The notes below the pieces were generated by a model. That model did not search any database. It saw only the letters and a list, made by a program, of their open reading frames with translations, and was not told the origin of the DNA. DNA of 64,000 nucleotides from Tubiluchus corallicola (taxonomy: Eukaryota; Priapulida; Priapulimorpha; Priapulimorphida; Tubiluchidae), in NCBI GenBank assembly GCA_030141605.1, contig JAQGDQ010000224.1:248001-312000 (forward strand), written 5' to 3'. A program made the position numbers and the translations under genes. This document shows positions 1-26,918 of this stretch, piece by piece. Position 1 is the stretch's first letter. Every line of letters starts with the position of its first letter.

Positions 1-3000
1 ATGATCGTTAACAAATATAGCCAGCATTTGCTGTAATGTCCTCATAAATCTCTCAACGAGACCATCTGATTGTGGATGATACGGGGTTGTCCTTGTTTTG
101 TCAATCTGCAAAGCAGCACACATTTCTTGAAATAACTTTGACTCAAAGTCTGGCCCTTGGTCACTATGTATTTGAATTGGTACTCCAAACCTGCATATAA
201 ATTCGGTCACCAACACATCTGCAACAGTATATGCCTCGTGATTAGGAAGTGCATAGGCTTCGGCCCATTTTGTAAAATAGTCACAGACGACCATCACCAC
301 CTTATTTTTCTTATCAGTCTCTTCTAGTGGTCCTAAAATGTCTATTGCTATTCTTTCAAATGGTCCAGTTGCCCTCTGTTGTTGCAGTTTACCTCTTTTT
401 GGTCCTTTTCCAGGTTTTCTTCTGGCACAAGCAGCACAATATAGGCACCATCTTTTAATGTCTGCCTGATAACCTGGCCAGTAATACCGTTGCTTTAATA
501 ATGACAGACTCCTCTGTATTCCTTGGTGTGCACCAGTTCTGGTTTCATGCAAAGCTCTAAATAATTTCCTTCGTAATGCAGTTGGTACAACCATCTGGTA
601 TACAGGAGCACTTGGTGTTACATCTGTTTCCCACTTCTTGTACAGCAATCCATCTCGTACCTCTAATACATCAAACAAGTTCCAGTATGCCTTGAAATCT
701 GGGTGTTTATCTTTCACATCTTTCCAGCTGGGTCGGTCCAAATCTTCTTCTTTCAACTCCTTGAATAACAAAACTGCTTCCTCTTCCTGTTGCATGTTAA
801 TAACATCTTCTCTTGACAAATCTAAAACAAACTTTTTCTCTTCTTCATCTTCTACCTCTATTTCTTGACTTGCCAATATTCTGCTGGGAGCCACTACAAA
901 ACATGAACCATGCGCTGCTTCCTCAGCCATATAGGGAGCCTCTCCTAAACACAAATCGTGCGCTGCTTCTTCCATATGAGGAGGAGCCTCTACCAAACAC
1001 GATTTCTGCGCTGCTTCCCTGATATCACCAGGAGCCTCTACAGAACACAAGTCGTGCGCTGCATCCTTTCCACAAGTAGGTGCCTCTGTTATGCACAGTC
1101 TGTGCGCTGCTTCCTGGTCTTCATAAACATTGTCAAGTCCATCTTCCCCCTTTCTGGAATTACCTTCCATGCATAAGCATTCTTTTCTACATCTTACTTT
1201 ACCTTTTCTGAAACTACTGCTTTCCTCTTCTCCATTTCCAGCTGGTATTGCATAGATAAAATCACACTCAGCATTGTTTGGAACTTTTAAAATATCGTTA
1301 CGTGTCCTCTTGCTAATTTCTTTAGAACTGTGGGCTTCTTTCGTGCCTTTATGCCTGTCGTCATTACAGTCCTCTCTTGGGCATTTGCTAACCCTTGTAT
1401 TTGGTTTTCTGGATAATCCATCAGCATTCCCATGTTGTGTTCCTTTTCTATGCTCAACACTAAAATCATAAGTGTCTAAAATAGATAACCATCTTGCTAT
1501 CATACCTTCTGGGTTCTTGAAATTGATGAGCCAAGTTAGTGCTGCATGATCAGTCCGAATCCTAAAATGTCTTCCCCATAGATAATGGTGGAATTGTTTT
1601 ACAAATGTGATAACAGCCAGTAATTCTTTTTTTGTAGTACAGTACTGCCTTTGTGACTGGTTTAATGTCCTACTAGCATAAGCAATGACTTTCTCTTCAT
1701 CGACTTGTAACTGGGATAAAACAGCTCCAATCCCAGAGTTACTGGCATCTGTATCTAAGATGAATTTTCCCTCCTGTGTTGGATATGCCAATGCAGGACT
1801 TCGTGTTAAAAGATCTATTAAGGTGTTAAATGCTGCCATACATGAATCATTCCAAATAAATGTTGCTCCTTTCTTTGTCAAGGCAGTAAGGGGGTCTGCA
1901 ATTGAGGCAAAATGTGGAATGAATTTTCTATAATATAAAGCAAATCCCAAGAAGCTACGTACTTGTGTAGGTGTTTTTGGGAATGTCCAATTCTTTACAG
2001 CCAGTATTTTGTCTGGATCACATCGGATGCCTTGACTATCCACTACATGCCCTAGGAACCGAACACTTGTCTGAAACAGTGTGCTTTTTGATGGCTTGAT
2101 TTTCAAATTTGCTTTCCTCAAGCGAGAAAATACTGTCTTTAAATTATTTTTAGCCTCTTCAAAGTTTTTGCCAAAAACAATAATATCATCGAGATAGACA
2201 AGACAATTCTTCCATTGTAAGCCTCTAAGTACTTCTTCCATTAACCTCTCAAATGTGGCTGGTGCATTACAAAGGCCAAACGGCATCACTCGAAACTGAA
2301 ATAATCCTTGTCGTGTAACAAAAGCTGTTTTAGGCTTCGACGTTTCATCCATTTCAACTTGCCAATACCCGCTAGCTAGGTCGAAAGTAGAGAACCAGTG
2401 GGACCCACGTAATGTGTCAAAAATCTCTTGAATGTTTGGCAGTGGAAACCCATCTTTAATTGTCTTTTCATTTAACTGACAATAATCAACGCAAAATCGT
2501 GTGGAGCCATCCTTTTTAGTCACCAACACGATCGGTGAGGCCCAGGGACTGTTGCTGTGTTCAATAATTTGTTCTTTGAGCATTTTATTTATTTCAGCTT
2601 CAGCAATGGCTCTTTTCTGTTCAGCCAGTCTTCTCGGAGCTTGTTTAACTGGGTGCTCAGTACCAGTGTCAATAACGTGTCTTACCAAGTTTGTCCTGCC
2701 ATATTTATTATCGGGCCCCACAAATATATCCTGATATTCCTGTATCAAATTTACGAGAGAAGATTGCTCACTAGGTGAAAGCTTAGAGCTGATTTCTTCT
2801 ATTAGTTGATGCAAGTGCTCAGGGAGCAGAGATTTCGGAGCACCCTTTTCACCAATATTTTCTGGCAACACTAAGTCAATCTGATTATCTGAAGAAGACT
2901 CATGTTCATAATCTGAACTATCCACTGAATTCTTGAAACATTGTATAGTAACTTCACCAATATGGAGAATTCCTTGCTGCATATCTAGCACAGCACTTCT

Positions 3001-3555
3001 TGGTTCAAGAAAATCCAATCCTAAAATTCCGAAGGGCCCTCCAATGGAAGCGACAATCATTGTACTAGTGGTACTTATTCCAGCTAATATAACTTGGAAT
3101 TCAGCTTCTCCCATTTGAATCAGTGTACTAGTGGTACTTATTCCAGCTAATATAACTTGGAATTCAGCTTCTCCCATTTGAATCAGTGTGTGTCCACTAG
3201 CTGCTTGAAGATTCTTTTCGGCGCTTTTCAAGACTGGTCTTTCTTCTTCCGGAATACTATAATACATGTAAACATCTAATATGCTAGCACTGGCTCCACT
3301 ATCGATTACAAAATCTACATCTAAACTGTTGATTAATAATTCTACATGCCAACAATATTTATAATCTACTGGTAGAACTACAATGTTCTCACTTCTCTTC
3401 TTTATCAGATCGGAGTGAGGAGGAATAACTACTTCTTCTTTGTTCAGAGCTGCAACTACCTCTTGCTTTCCCGTCACGGGGCCAGTGCAAGGTAGTATTC
3501 CTGAGGCCTGTGTATTCATGACCGGGACACTGGCCCCATGCCCGGTCTCCTTTAG
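1..3555 (-). CDS. pol: Ty3/gypsy pol polyprotein (protease, RT, RNase H, integrase), cut by window edge
   Basis: Reading the minus strand in the frame whose codons end at 3n+1, there is no stop from 3555 down to position 1, so more than 1180 codons are open. Domains in order: aspartic protease with DSGAS (about 3290-3303) and ILGLDFL; reverse transcriptase with YLDD (about 2190); RNase H starting ILDTDAS (about 1750); an H2C2 zinc finger (about 430-540); and an integrase core with its first Asp in AIDILGP, second in SDQGPDFES and the Glu in SDGLVERF close to position 85. The rest of integrase and the 3' LTR lie outside the window. Pol is in the -1 frame relative to gag. The open frame with all catalytic motifs suggests a young insertion. 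A 16-residue repeat block lies between RNase H and integrase, and the protease carries a 20-residue tandem duplication. Confidence 0.93.
890..1125 (-). repeat. 48-bp (16-residue) coding repeats between RNase H and integrase
   Basis: On the minus strand pol reads five degenerate 16-residue units of the form EAP(x)5-6(E/D)AA(H/Q)(x)2C(x)2, each with one Cys. Forward-strand anchors are the recurring gcgctgc and gagcctc words at about 48-bp spacing. The units differ from each other, so the block is older than the protease duplication. I know of no standard Ty3/gypsy domain with this pattern. Confidence 0.8.
3061..3186 (-). repeat. 60-bp in-frame tandem duplication inside the protease
   Basis: Two adjacent, essentially identical 60-bp copies (about 3064-3123 and 3124-3183). 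In pol they add a second copy of a 20-residue segment containing IQMGEAEF and ILAGIST. It lies between the DSGAS active site and the ILGLDFL motif, where retropepsin strands are normally compact. The frame is kept, but whether the protease still folds is unknown. Confidence 0.9.
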
Positions 3556-4842
3556 TTTAACTGCTTATGTACCTGGTTTTCAGAACCAACAGCTTCTTCT
3601 CTTGGTCTTTTTGGAGATGTAGCTATCGAAAACTGTGTCATCTTGGGAAATCTTTCTCTGCAAAATCTCATCACATGTCCAGGCTTGTGACAGTAGTAAC
3701 ATTCAACCTTCGCACGCCAGTCATTTTGATTTCTCACCTCATTTTGTTTTTGCATATTTGATTCAACGTTAAACTTCTTTTCTTGTTTTTCAGTATTAGT
3801 GAGTTCACGCAGCTGGTATTTTACACTGTTCAGCTCTTTCATAATTTCTTCCAAAGTTATTTCTTTGCTTGATGATGCTTTGTGTGTATAATTCACTTGG
3901 TTGATTCTCGGTTGTAGCGGCTTCTTGCTTCTAGCTTCGGCGGCCTCCTTAGTCACTGCCTCATATTGTGCAACTTTTGTTATTGCATCCTCAAGCGTTT
4001 TTGGTTCCTGGAGGCTGGCATGCTTTCTGACTTCTATGTCACCAAGTCCTTCCAGGTATTTATCAATTAGTAAAGCTTCACTAGCTTCTTTTGACAAACC
4101 AGGATAGGCTAAGCCAAACAAACGTCGAACTGTAGCTCCAAATTCTTCCGGAGTTTCACTTAATTTTCTCATTCGATGCCTCAGCTCACTGCGATGTTGT
4201 AGCATGCGTTCAGCTGGATCAAAACGTTTACCCAGTGCTTGGATGAGTGACATGTAAGTCACTTCACCAGAATCCAAATCCATTTCCATTGCAACTTCAA
4301 GTGCATCCCCTTCCAAGCATAAGGGTAGGTGGGTCACCCATTCAGTTCTTGGCCAACTGTTGTGTTTTGCAACTAGTTCAAACTTTGCAATAAATTGTCT
4401 GAACTGCAAGCCATCTCCTGTTTTAAAAGTAGGAGGCTTCTTTTCTTTGCGTATTTTGCCTGCTCCTTTTGCTTGTGTTGTCGCAGTTGGAGTTGACTGT
4501 TTGGTAAGATGGGGCAGTGGTGTCCATCCAACTTCAGGCTGATTTGGTGTTGTATAACTTATATGTGGCCATCTTGGTTCTACTTCTTCACCAGCTTCTG
4601 ATGCATTTCCCTCTGTTGACCATTCTGACCATGGTGAATGTACTTCTACAGGTGGTGCTTCAATCCAGCCTGTATGTCTCGCACGTTTTCGCTTGCTTTC
4701 AGTACTAGGTGTACCGAGATTGGATAAAGTTGTTTTTGGTTTTACAGATGGTGTTATCTGTAATGTAGTCGGCTGCAAGCTTTCTTCGTTTTGCAGTGCT
4801 GCTGGGAGTGTTGCTCTTCTCTTGCTGAATTTTCTATCTTGT
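3552..4842 (-). CDS. gag: Ty3/gypsy gag, 3' part (capsid-like and zinc knuckle)
   Basis: Open minus-strand frame ending at TAA 3552-3554. It carries a retrotransposon gag/capsid-type helical region (tryptophan-rich [11 protein letters not shown] stretch, [15 protein letters not shown]-like core) and one CCHC zinc knuckle, [14 protein letters not shown], near 3650-3690. This part is out of frame with the gag N terminus at 4843-5317 because of a 338-bp tandem duplication, so no uninterrupted gag exists in this copy. There is no convincing AUG of its own at the left of this frame. Confidence 0.88.
3555..3561 (-). promoter_or_regulatory. Probable -1 ribosomal frameshift site between gag and pol
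   Basis: The last gag codons on the minus strand read G-TTA-AAC followed at once by the TAA stop. G UUA AAC fits the X-XXY-YYZ slippery pattern loosely (the first triplet is not homogeneous) and is a heptamer known to work in arteriviruses. Slipping back one base enters the pol frame exactly. No downstream pseudoknot was modelled. Confidence 0.55.
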
Positions 4843-5180
4843 TAAGATGTGGCAGTGGTGTCCATCCAACTTCAGGCTGATTTGGTGTTGCATAACTTAT
4901 ATGTGGCCATCTTGGTTCTACTTCTTCACCAGCTTCTGATGCATTTCCCTCTGTTGACCATTCTGACCATGGTGAATGTACTTCTACAGGTGGTGCTTCA
5001 ATCCAGCCTGTATGTCTCGCACGTTTTCGCTTGCTTTCAGTACTAGGTGTACCGAGATTGGATAAAGTTGTTTTTGGTTTTACAGATGGTGTTATCTGTA
5101 ATGTAGTCGGCTGCAAGCTTTCTTCGTTTTGCAGTGCTGCTGGGAGTGTTGCTCTTCTCTTGCTGAATTTTCTATCTTGT
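4505..5180. repeat. 338-bp tandem duplication in gag
   Basis: Copies at about 4505-4842 and 4843-5180, recognised by the shared starts aagatg(g/t)ggcagtgg at 4506 and 4844 and the shared ends in tgaattttctatcttgtt. Only scattered single-base differences separate them. The unit is not a multiple of three and so breaks gag. Confidence 0.93.
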
Positions 5181-5317
5181 TCTGCTCCATCTGTTTCCAT
5201 CTTATGCATAGCATTTTCTATGTGGACCTCTGTATTTTGTGCTCCCACAATTGTATCAGTGTTACTTTTAGGAGTGGAAGTCAGAAAGGATTTTAAGTAG
5301 GATAATATAGCTGTCAT
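4754..5317 (-). pseudogene. gag: Ty3/gypsy gag N-terminal part, frame-broken by duplication
   Basis: Starts at ATG 5317 (MTAILSYLKSF), 70 bases downstream of the primer binding site, which fits a gag start. The open frame runs through one copy of the duplicated segment, enters the second copy out of frame and stops at about 4754. Without the duplication the frame would run into the 3' gag frame, since 338 leaves remainder 2 on division by 3. The break looks recent because the two copies are nearly identical. Confidence 0.85.
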
Positions 5318-5387
5318 TTTACCAATTTTATTACAGCTTGCCGTTCTTACTCAGTTTGAATCACAATGCCTCAAAACAAAATTCAAA

Positions 5388-5405
5388 ATCCCGGACGAGC
5401 CCCCA
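5388..5405 (-). promoter_or_regulatory. Primer binding site, tRNA-Pro type
   Basis: The minus strand reads TGGGGGCTCGTCCGGGAT, the 18-nt sequence complementary to the 3' end of tRNA-Pro that many retroelements use. It lies three bases inside the inferred LTR end (…ACTACA at 5409), which fixes both the element's orientation and this LTR boundary. Confidence 0.92.
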
Positions 5406-5924
5406 AAATGTAGTGTGGCACAGCTCGGCTTAAGGGTATGATATTAGGTTAAAGTGCCACCTATCATTGACTTCTGCAACTAACTTTATTTTACTTTATT
5501 TTTACATAAAAAAATGTTGGGTTCAGCTTTGACAATATCTTGAGGCTACTTGTAATTCAAATTTAAACTGAGTAAAAGCAACAACAAGTGAACTAAGATT
5601 AAAAATAATTTATTCTATTGGCTTTACTATAAAATACAGCTAATTTTAGTTAGGTAAAATCCACAATCATCAATACTATTCTTGTTTCTAGTTAAAGAAA
5701 TCTTCTATAGCAATTGCAATTGGTCATGCAAAGAATGCTAGAGTCCAGGTTTCAGTAAGATTAAGCAGTTGCAATTTTCATGCCAGTCCTGTGTATAGGT
5801 ACTATGTTCCTGTTCCACATTTAACTAAAAGTGAGCAAAACTATGATCCAGTCTCTTCTTTCACTTATTTGTATAAGATCTCGAATAACCCCGGATCAAT
5901 AGCTAGCTGACTTGTGATCTGCAA

Positions 5925-6560
5925 CTTTTTTTTAAGTGGAACTTTTTCATTCCAGGAATTTTCTGCAACTTTTCTATTCTGCAACTCTTTAAATTCTGCA
6001 ACTCTTTAAGTTCTGCAACTCTTTAAATTCTGCAACTCTTTTCAATTCTGCAACTCTTTTCAATTCTGCAACTCTTTTAATTCTGGAACTCTTCTATTCT
6101 GCAACTCTTTTCAATTCTGCAACTCTTTTAATTCTGGAACTCTTCTATTCTGGAACTCTTTTAATTCTGCAACTCTTTCATTCTGGAACTCTTCTATTCT
6201 GCAACTCTTTTAATTCTGGAACTCTTTTAATTCCTGGAACTCTTTTAATTCTGCAACTCTTTTAATTCTGGAACTCTTTCATTCCAAGAATTTTCTTTTA
6301 ACTCCAGGAAATTTCTGCAACTCTTTTAATTCCAGGAAATTTCTGCAACTCTTTTAATTCTGGAACTCTTTTAATTCCTGGAAATTACTGGAACTCTTTT
6401 AATTCCTGGAAATTACTGGAACTCTTTTGATCTTGGATTTTCCTGGAACTCTCAGCAACTCTTTTAAATCTTGGATTTTCCTGGAACTCTCAGCAACTCT
6501 TTTAAATCTTGGATTTTCCTGGAACTCTTTTTGTCTCTGCAACTGCTTTAATCCTGAAAC
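5925..6560. repeat. Degenerate ~15-20-bp minisatellite within the LTR
   Basis: About 30 imperfect repeats of ctgcaactctttt / ctggaactcttttaattc. They fall between the putative transcription start and polyadenylation signals of the LTR, so they would be in the retrotransposon's 5' and 3' untranslated RNA. Confidence 0.9.
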
Positions 6561-6789
6561 CCTTTTCTAGCTTCTCTTTTGGTTTCTAGAACCTAGTGTT
6601 TCTGGAACTCTTTTCTAGGTTCTAGATTCCTGACACATCCTAGCTAGTTTTGAAAGCTAGCTTTATCTAGTAAGTTAAAACTTACTTCTCATCCTGCTTC
6701 TTTTCCATGTTTAGATGAATCTTCAGTTGCTGTAGCTCTTTATCACTTTGAAAATGTTCGGATGTGTGTGGTCAATAGCCTGGCCCTCC

Positions 6790-6799
6790 CTTTATATAG
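6790..6799 (-). promoter_or_regulatory. TATA box of the LTR promoter
   Basis: Minus strand GGCTATATAAAGGGAGGG: a textbook TATA box with GC-rich flanks, in the right orientation to drive gag-pol. Transcription would be expected to start near 6760-6770. Confidence 0.6.
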
Positions 6800-7159
6800 C
6801 CGCCTGAGCGTCGGCGTCGCTAAGTTACCCTGGATTGTGCATTGTAACCGAGGGGTGGGCTGTTCATTACACTTTGTTACTTTCAGTCTTCTAATTATAA
6901 TTTCATCAATTTGTTTTGCTCTTTTTTTAACAGCGCATATGTTTGTCTACATTTAATCTAATTTATCAGCTTATGTTTGATCCTTTTTGTTTTTATTTTC
7001 TTGTTTTCCAAACCGGGAATTCACCGGGTTCTAAAGTTTCATCGCCCTGTGTTTATCTTTCGGTCAGCATCTGGTGTGCTCGCCGAATAGCGAAGATGTG
7101 CATAACATAAGAGCATCCATAATGGCTGCGTCCATAGTGCGTGTAAACAATATTAAAAT

Positions 7160-7411
7160 TCCGATGATTATATTTTTTTTAGAGAATATTACAATATTAC
7201 TCGATTTTGTTCTGCAGTAAAACCATCAATAATTTGTTTGAAAATTGTGCACAGAAATCACAGCTAAATTATTTTAATTGCATGATGTTTCAATCATTTT
7301 AATGATATGGAACATATGTGATTGAAGTGCCAAATTATTCGAATCTATAGTTTTACATTCGAATCTAGTTCGAACTAAAAAACTCGTTCGACTCGAATTC
7401 AAATGTTCGTA
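7160..7411. mobile_element. Fragment of the hAT-like family also present at 28826-29814
   Basis: Shared segments with the longer copy include the ctgcag..aaa and cagaaatcacagctaaatt region and the terminal block rich in attcgaat. Only one end is present. It separates the gypsy LTR from the VPS4 upstream region. Confidence 0.6.
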
Positions 7412-8331
7412 TTATTGATGGCCATTATACTGCTGTACCATATACAGCATAATTGTTGTACCTCAACGAGATATTCTTTTAGCCTTGAGGGGTGATAGAT
7501 AGGAGAAATAGCCTCCTAAAACATGCAGTGTTTGCAAACTAGTTGGAATGCATTCAAGGGGTATCTTGATGACATATGGCAAAACTGCTGCTGCAATACT
7601 GAAGCAGTGCCTTCAAGCAAATTTTAGTCAATATGTAATGTTCTTTGTAATCTTAATGAGGACATTACAGGGCTTTACGTTTTTAATGTTAAAGATGACA
7701 GGTCTCACTCATAATTAGCATTATCTTAATAATTATTTGTATAGTTTTCAAGAACAGAATGGTCAACAGGCTAATGCCTAACACGTGGGTGATGGTATGG
7801 TGTCCTAAACCACTATTTCACATGGAGTAGTTTGCCAGCAGATATCATATTGCCTCAAGCTCTCGAGTGTAACGTTTTTTTAAAAATGGTTACTGTTTTC
7901 AACTTTCTGCAGCATTATCTTCTTTGCAATGCTTTTAAGTTATTTGTTATTTTGTTTAACCAACTTTCATGAAACACACGGACCTGTATATAATTATAAT
8001 AATGACATTTACTCAGTATTTTTTTACAATTTAATAAAATTTAAAAATAAATTCTCAAAAGCATAAAGTGGTCGTGTAAGCGTACCTTTTGATGTTAATA
8101 AAATTGTAGTGACGTCATACGCACAGGAGTTTTTAACTATTGCTGAATTACAGTGGTTCCTTTAGCGATAAAATAGGAACTCTTGGGACGAAACATTAGT
8201 GATTTGCCGAACTTCTGTGTCTTAAAAATGCCCAAACCTAACGCTGTTTTAGAAAAAAAACTTTAGAGCAACATTGACGAGTTTAAAACCTATAACTTTG
8301 GGTAGTCACCGGTATACCTTGACATTTCAAA
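7412..8331. other. Spacer upstream of VPS4; no gene seen
   Basis: AT-rich, with no open frame of note and no recognisable TATA box close to the VPS4 start. It must contain the VPS4 promoter and 5' UTR, but I cannot locate them by eye. Confidence 0.5.
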
Positions 8332-23811
<15,480 letters not shown>

Positions 23812-24239
23812 ATTTTGTTAGTCTGTGATGATGAAACATGAAATGTATATTTATCAGTTTATAACCTGTTACTTGGAGTCTGTTGTAACTCATCACCTGT
23901 ACGTCGTTTAGTAGTTTTGCAGGTAAATACTTTGTTTGATACGCAGGGAGGCGAGCAGTAGCAAATCCAAAAGTGCATGAAATTCCAACTTTCGGCTGTA
24001 ACCGTAGCCGTAGCCGTAGGTACACAATATGGTACGTGCATTTCCATTTGTAAAGTAACAGAAACAGGTTTTCGCATTTGTTAATGTAGAACATGATAAG
24101 TATATTGCTTATTTGTGATTTTGTATGCTAACTTCCTTCAAGTTAAAGTTGACACGTGTATAAGATGCGGCTTCGTACAATAAATTCAAGTTTGACAGGT
24201 CTGTGCAGCGCAATTTACCTTCAAATTACACTTATATCT
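23812..24239. other. VPS4 3' UTR and start of intergenic spacer
   Basis: The first AATAAA-like signal on the plus strand is aataaattcaag near 24180. A ccgtagccgtagccgtag hexamer run sits at 24000-24018. No gene is seen. Confidence 0.5.
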
Positions 24240-24810
24240 TAGTTTGCCGGATCTCGCTTTTACGGATGTCGGAGCAAAACCTGGACTGTTAAAAAGTCCC
24301 ACATACTAGAGACACAGTCCGTTGTTTCACGAGCTGAACGCTAGTTGACCGTCACTTTGTTTACATCATTACATCTGTGTAACCAAGCAGCGTGTCACTT
24401 TGTTTACATCATTACATCTGTGTAACCAAGCAGCGTGTCACTTTGTTTACATCATTACATCAGCGTAACCAAGTAGTGTGTCACTTTGTTTACATCATTA
24501 CATCAGTGTAACCAAGCAGCGTGTAACGACACGTGTGTAGCTTGTATGTCAGCTTGTTTAACTGGTTTTGATTAGCAGAGTTATTTGAGTCAATTGCTGA
24601 CAGTTTTTATACACTTTTGCATAATTGCATGTGGGAGACCCGAACTAGACGTTTTTGAGACAATTTGGTGATTGATTCTACATTATCGTGAGTCTAATAC
24701 ACGGCAGTTACTGTATTAGTTTAGTATCGGTAAATACGGACAATCGGCAAATTTGGACTGACGTCTCCCCGCTTTTGTCCAGCGAACTGAGATATGAATG
24801 TAGTTCATTT
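24240..24810. mobile_element. Dispersed repeat, family A, with internal 43-bp tandem repeats
   Basis: Same ends as 9290-10345. Between 24351 and 24520 a 43-bp unit (cactttgtttacatcatt…accaagcagcgtgt) is repeated four times. Confidence 0.78.
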
Positions 24811-25730
24811 AGGTAAGCTGTGTCTTAGCTGATACTAGCACGGCATAATTTTACTGATATGTTTACTATATAAGATACATAAATGTGGGTTTATGCTATG
24901 ATTACATTTCTAATGAAATACATCAATCGTCAACATATAAGATCAGTCAATGATTTAATCCACTGTTGTTTGTTTGTTTAATATTCGAGTATATAGTCAT
25001 TTAATGAGATTTTGCTATCTAATTAATAATGCTGCACATAATCTATGCATACATGTGCATAAATTATGCAAATTTTTCCTGAGATGTAATATTTACCTCA
25101 ACGTAAGCATATAATTACAATTCTTACTACAAGCGTATAATCAATACGTACAATTCCTAGAACTCACGTGAATTTTATTCTCAACATTATAGCGAGAGTG
25201 ACGACCGTTTACAATCTTGCTGTTCGACGTACCTCCATGTGCAAGCCTGCCTGCCTGTTCCTGTCGTGAATAATATCTTCACGTATTCTGCCTGCTTATA
25301 TCCTGCCGTGAATAACGACTCCAAACATTCAGTTTGCCTAATCCTTCTGCGCCTTGTTGGCTGTGTTGATTAGTTGTAGATATTGAAATTATGTGATAGA
25401 ATAAGTAAGCAAGTCGTTTGTTGCAGTTAGTAAAGATTGATGAATTGTAGAAACTTTGACGTAAGGTATTTCTTTTGAAAGTTTTAACACGTATGATATC
25501 CATTTCTCGAAGAACTAGGTTTGAAAATGCTGTGAGTTTTTTTCAAGTACAATGTTGTCATCCTTAAAAGTATGTTATTCTCAATTGTTAAGTGTGTTTA
25601 TGTCTTGCTTATATCTAAATTGATGTAAAAATGTTTGTTTAAATGCAGTAGCTGAACATATTTAAAAGCTAATATATTTTTCACCTTTATTATCATAAAT
25701 CTTTACTTAATTAACGTCTAGCATAACGTC

Positions 25731-26000
25731 AGTCGTTCCCGTCGACCGCCCAATAAGCGTGCAAGATTTTTTCACACCCACGCAGAGCTTATTTAACGCG
25801 GTTCTTTCGGGACATTTAGCTGCAGCTGCATATTGCCGGGCATCTAATACTGTTATGAAAAATGCAGTCATTCCCGTCAACAGCCCAATCAGCGTGCAGG
25901 GTTTTTTCACACCCACGCAGAGCTTATTTAACGCGGTTCTTTCGGGACATTTACCTGCAGCTGCATATTGCCGGGCATCTAATACTGTTATAAAAAATGC
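25731..26000. repeat. 135-bp tandem duplication
   Basis: Copies start agtcgttcccgtc (25731) and agtcattcccgtc (25866). Both contain cacccacgcagagcttattt, the palindrome tgcagctgca and ccgggcatcta. The unit is a multiple of three and stays open on both strands, but I recognise no protein in it. Confidence 0.9.
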
Positions 26001-26766
26001 TCAACTTTTCATTAGTTAGCGGGAGAAATATTGGCCTGGTTCTAGATTTCATTATTGTTGATTTAAATTGCCAGTGAATTGGTGGAAATATATAGTCTAG
26101 TTTTGTTTATTATAGGAAGAAATGCACAGCGCTTGAGTCTATGAGTTGCTGATTAAATCATTTTGCTATCAATAAAACACACAGTTTAGTTGTGCTTATG
26201 ACTTTGCAAGTTAGATAAAAAGCTGAAACAACCAATATGATTGAAAAGGATAAATTAACCTAACGAGGTTAGGCGATCATGATTAGACATTAGTTGTCAC
26301 GTTGTTTACTAAAGACAGTTGTTATCCAGCGTGAGCTGCTGTCCCAAATACCGCTAAGCAGGCTTACGTTACAGCGCACGCGGAGCGACAGACCAATATA
26401 CTTGACGTCGATTAAGACGTGATGCGTGTCATAGATTAGAACGGACTTTGGCATTTTCAGTTTTTGTCCTGTGCCATCAGTGTCGTTGATCAACATTTTT
26501 AGTACCTGCTTTTTGTGATACGAAAGCAACTTTTGACGAATTTGAAGTAATGCAGAGTATTTTAGCTTTCAGACTGTATTATGTCGGCTAAAAACCTTGT
26601 TGTTGGTGTGGAAACTTATTAGCGTCTGATACACAATAATGTAAATTTATAAAAAAATAAGCTAGAATGCTACAACGTAACCCCCCTCCTGAGAACTGAA
26701 AACGAGTATTCCAGATCATTCTGATTTTCCAGGAAGATTCCCGAATAACTTGACCTAAAAATGAAA

Positions 26767-26918
26767 TATTAAGTGGCGTTTATGTAGCATCTGGGTGTGG
26801 GGAGTCGGTTTACAATGTACCCGTTTACGCAGCCTGAACGTGCATTTTTTTCCGCAGGTGGAAAACGCACCTGCATTGGCATCCGCGATTCCGGATGCTA
26901 CGAAAATGCCACATTAGT
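26767..26918. mobile_element. Small MITE
   Basis: AGTGGCGTTTATGTAGCATC at the left and GGATGCTACGAAAATGCCACA at the right are inverted. Flanking tta on both sides would fit a Harbinger-type target site. Confidence 0.6.

Larger units (their letters stand above)
5409..7149 (-). repeat. 5' LTR of the Ty3/gypsy element (outer boundary tentative)
   Basis: The inner end is firm: the minus strand ends …CCACACTACA three bases before the primer site. A TATA box (minus TATATAAAGG, forward 6790-6798) and AATAAAG signals (about 5475-5497) lie inside. If both are used, R is about 1.3 kb, very long. The outer end is not proven; the best TG…CA candidate is TGTTTACACG ending at 7149, just before an unrelated MITE fragment. 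The 3' LTR that would confirm it is outside the window. Confidence 0.65.
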
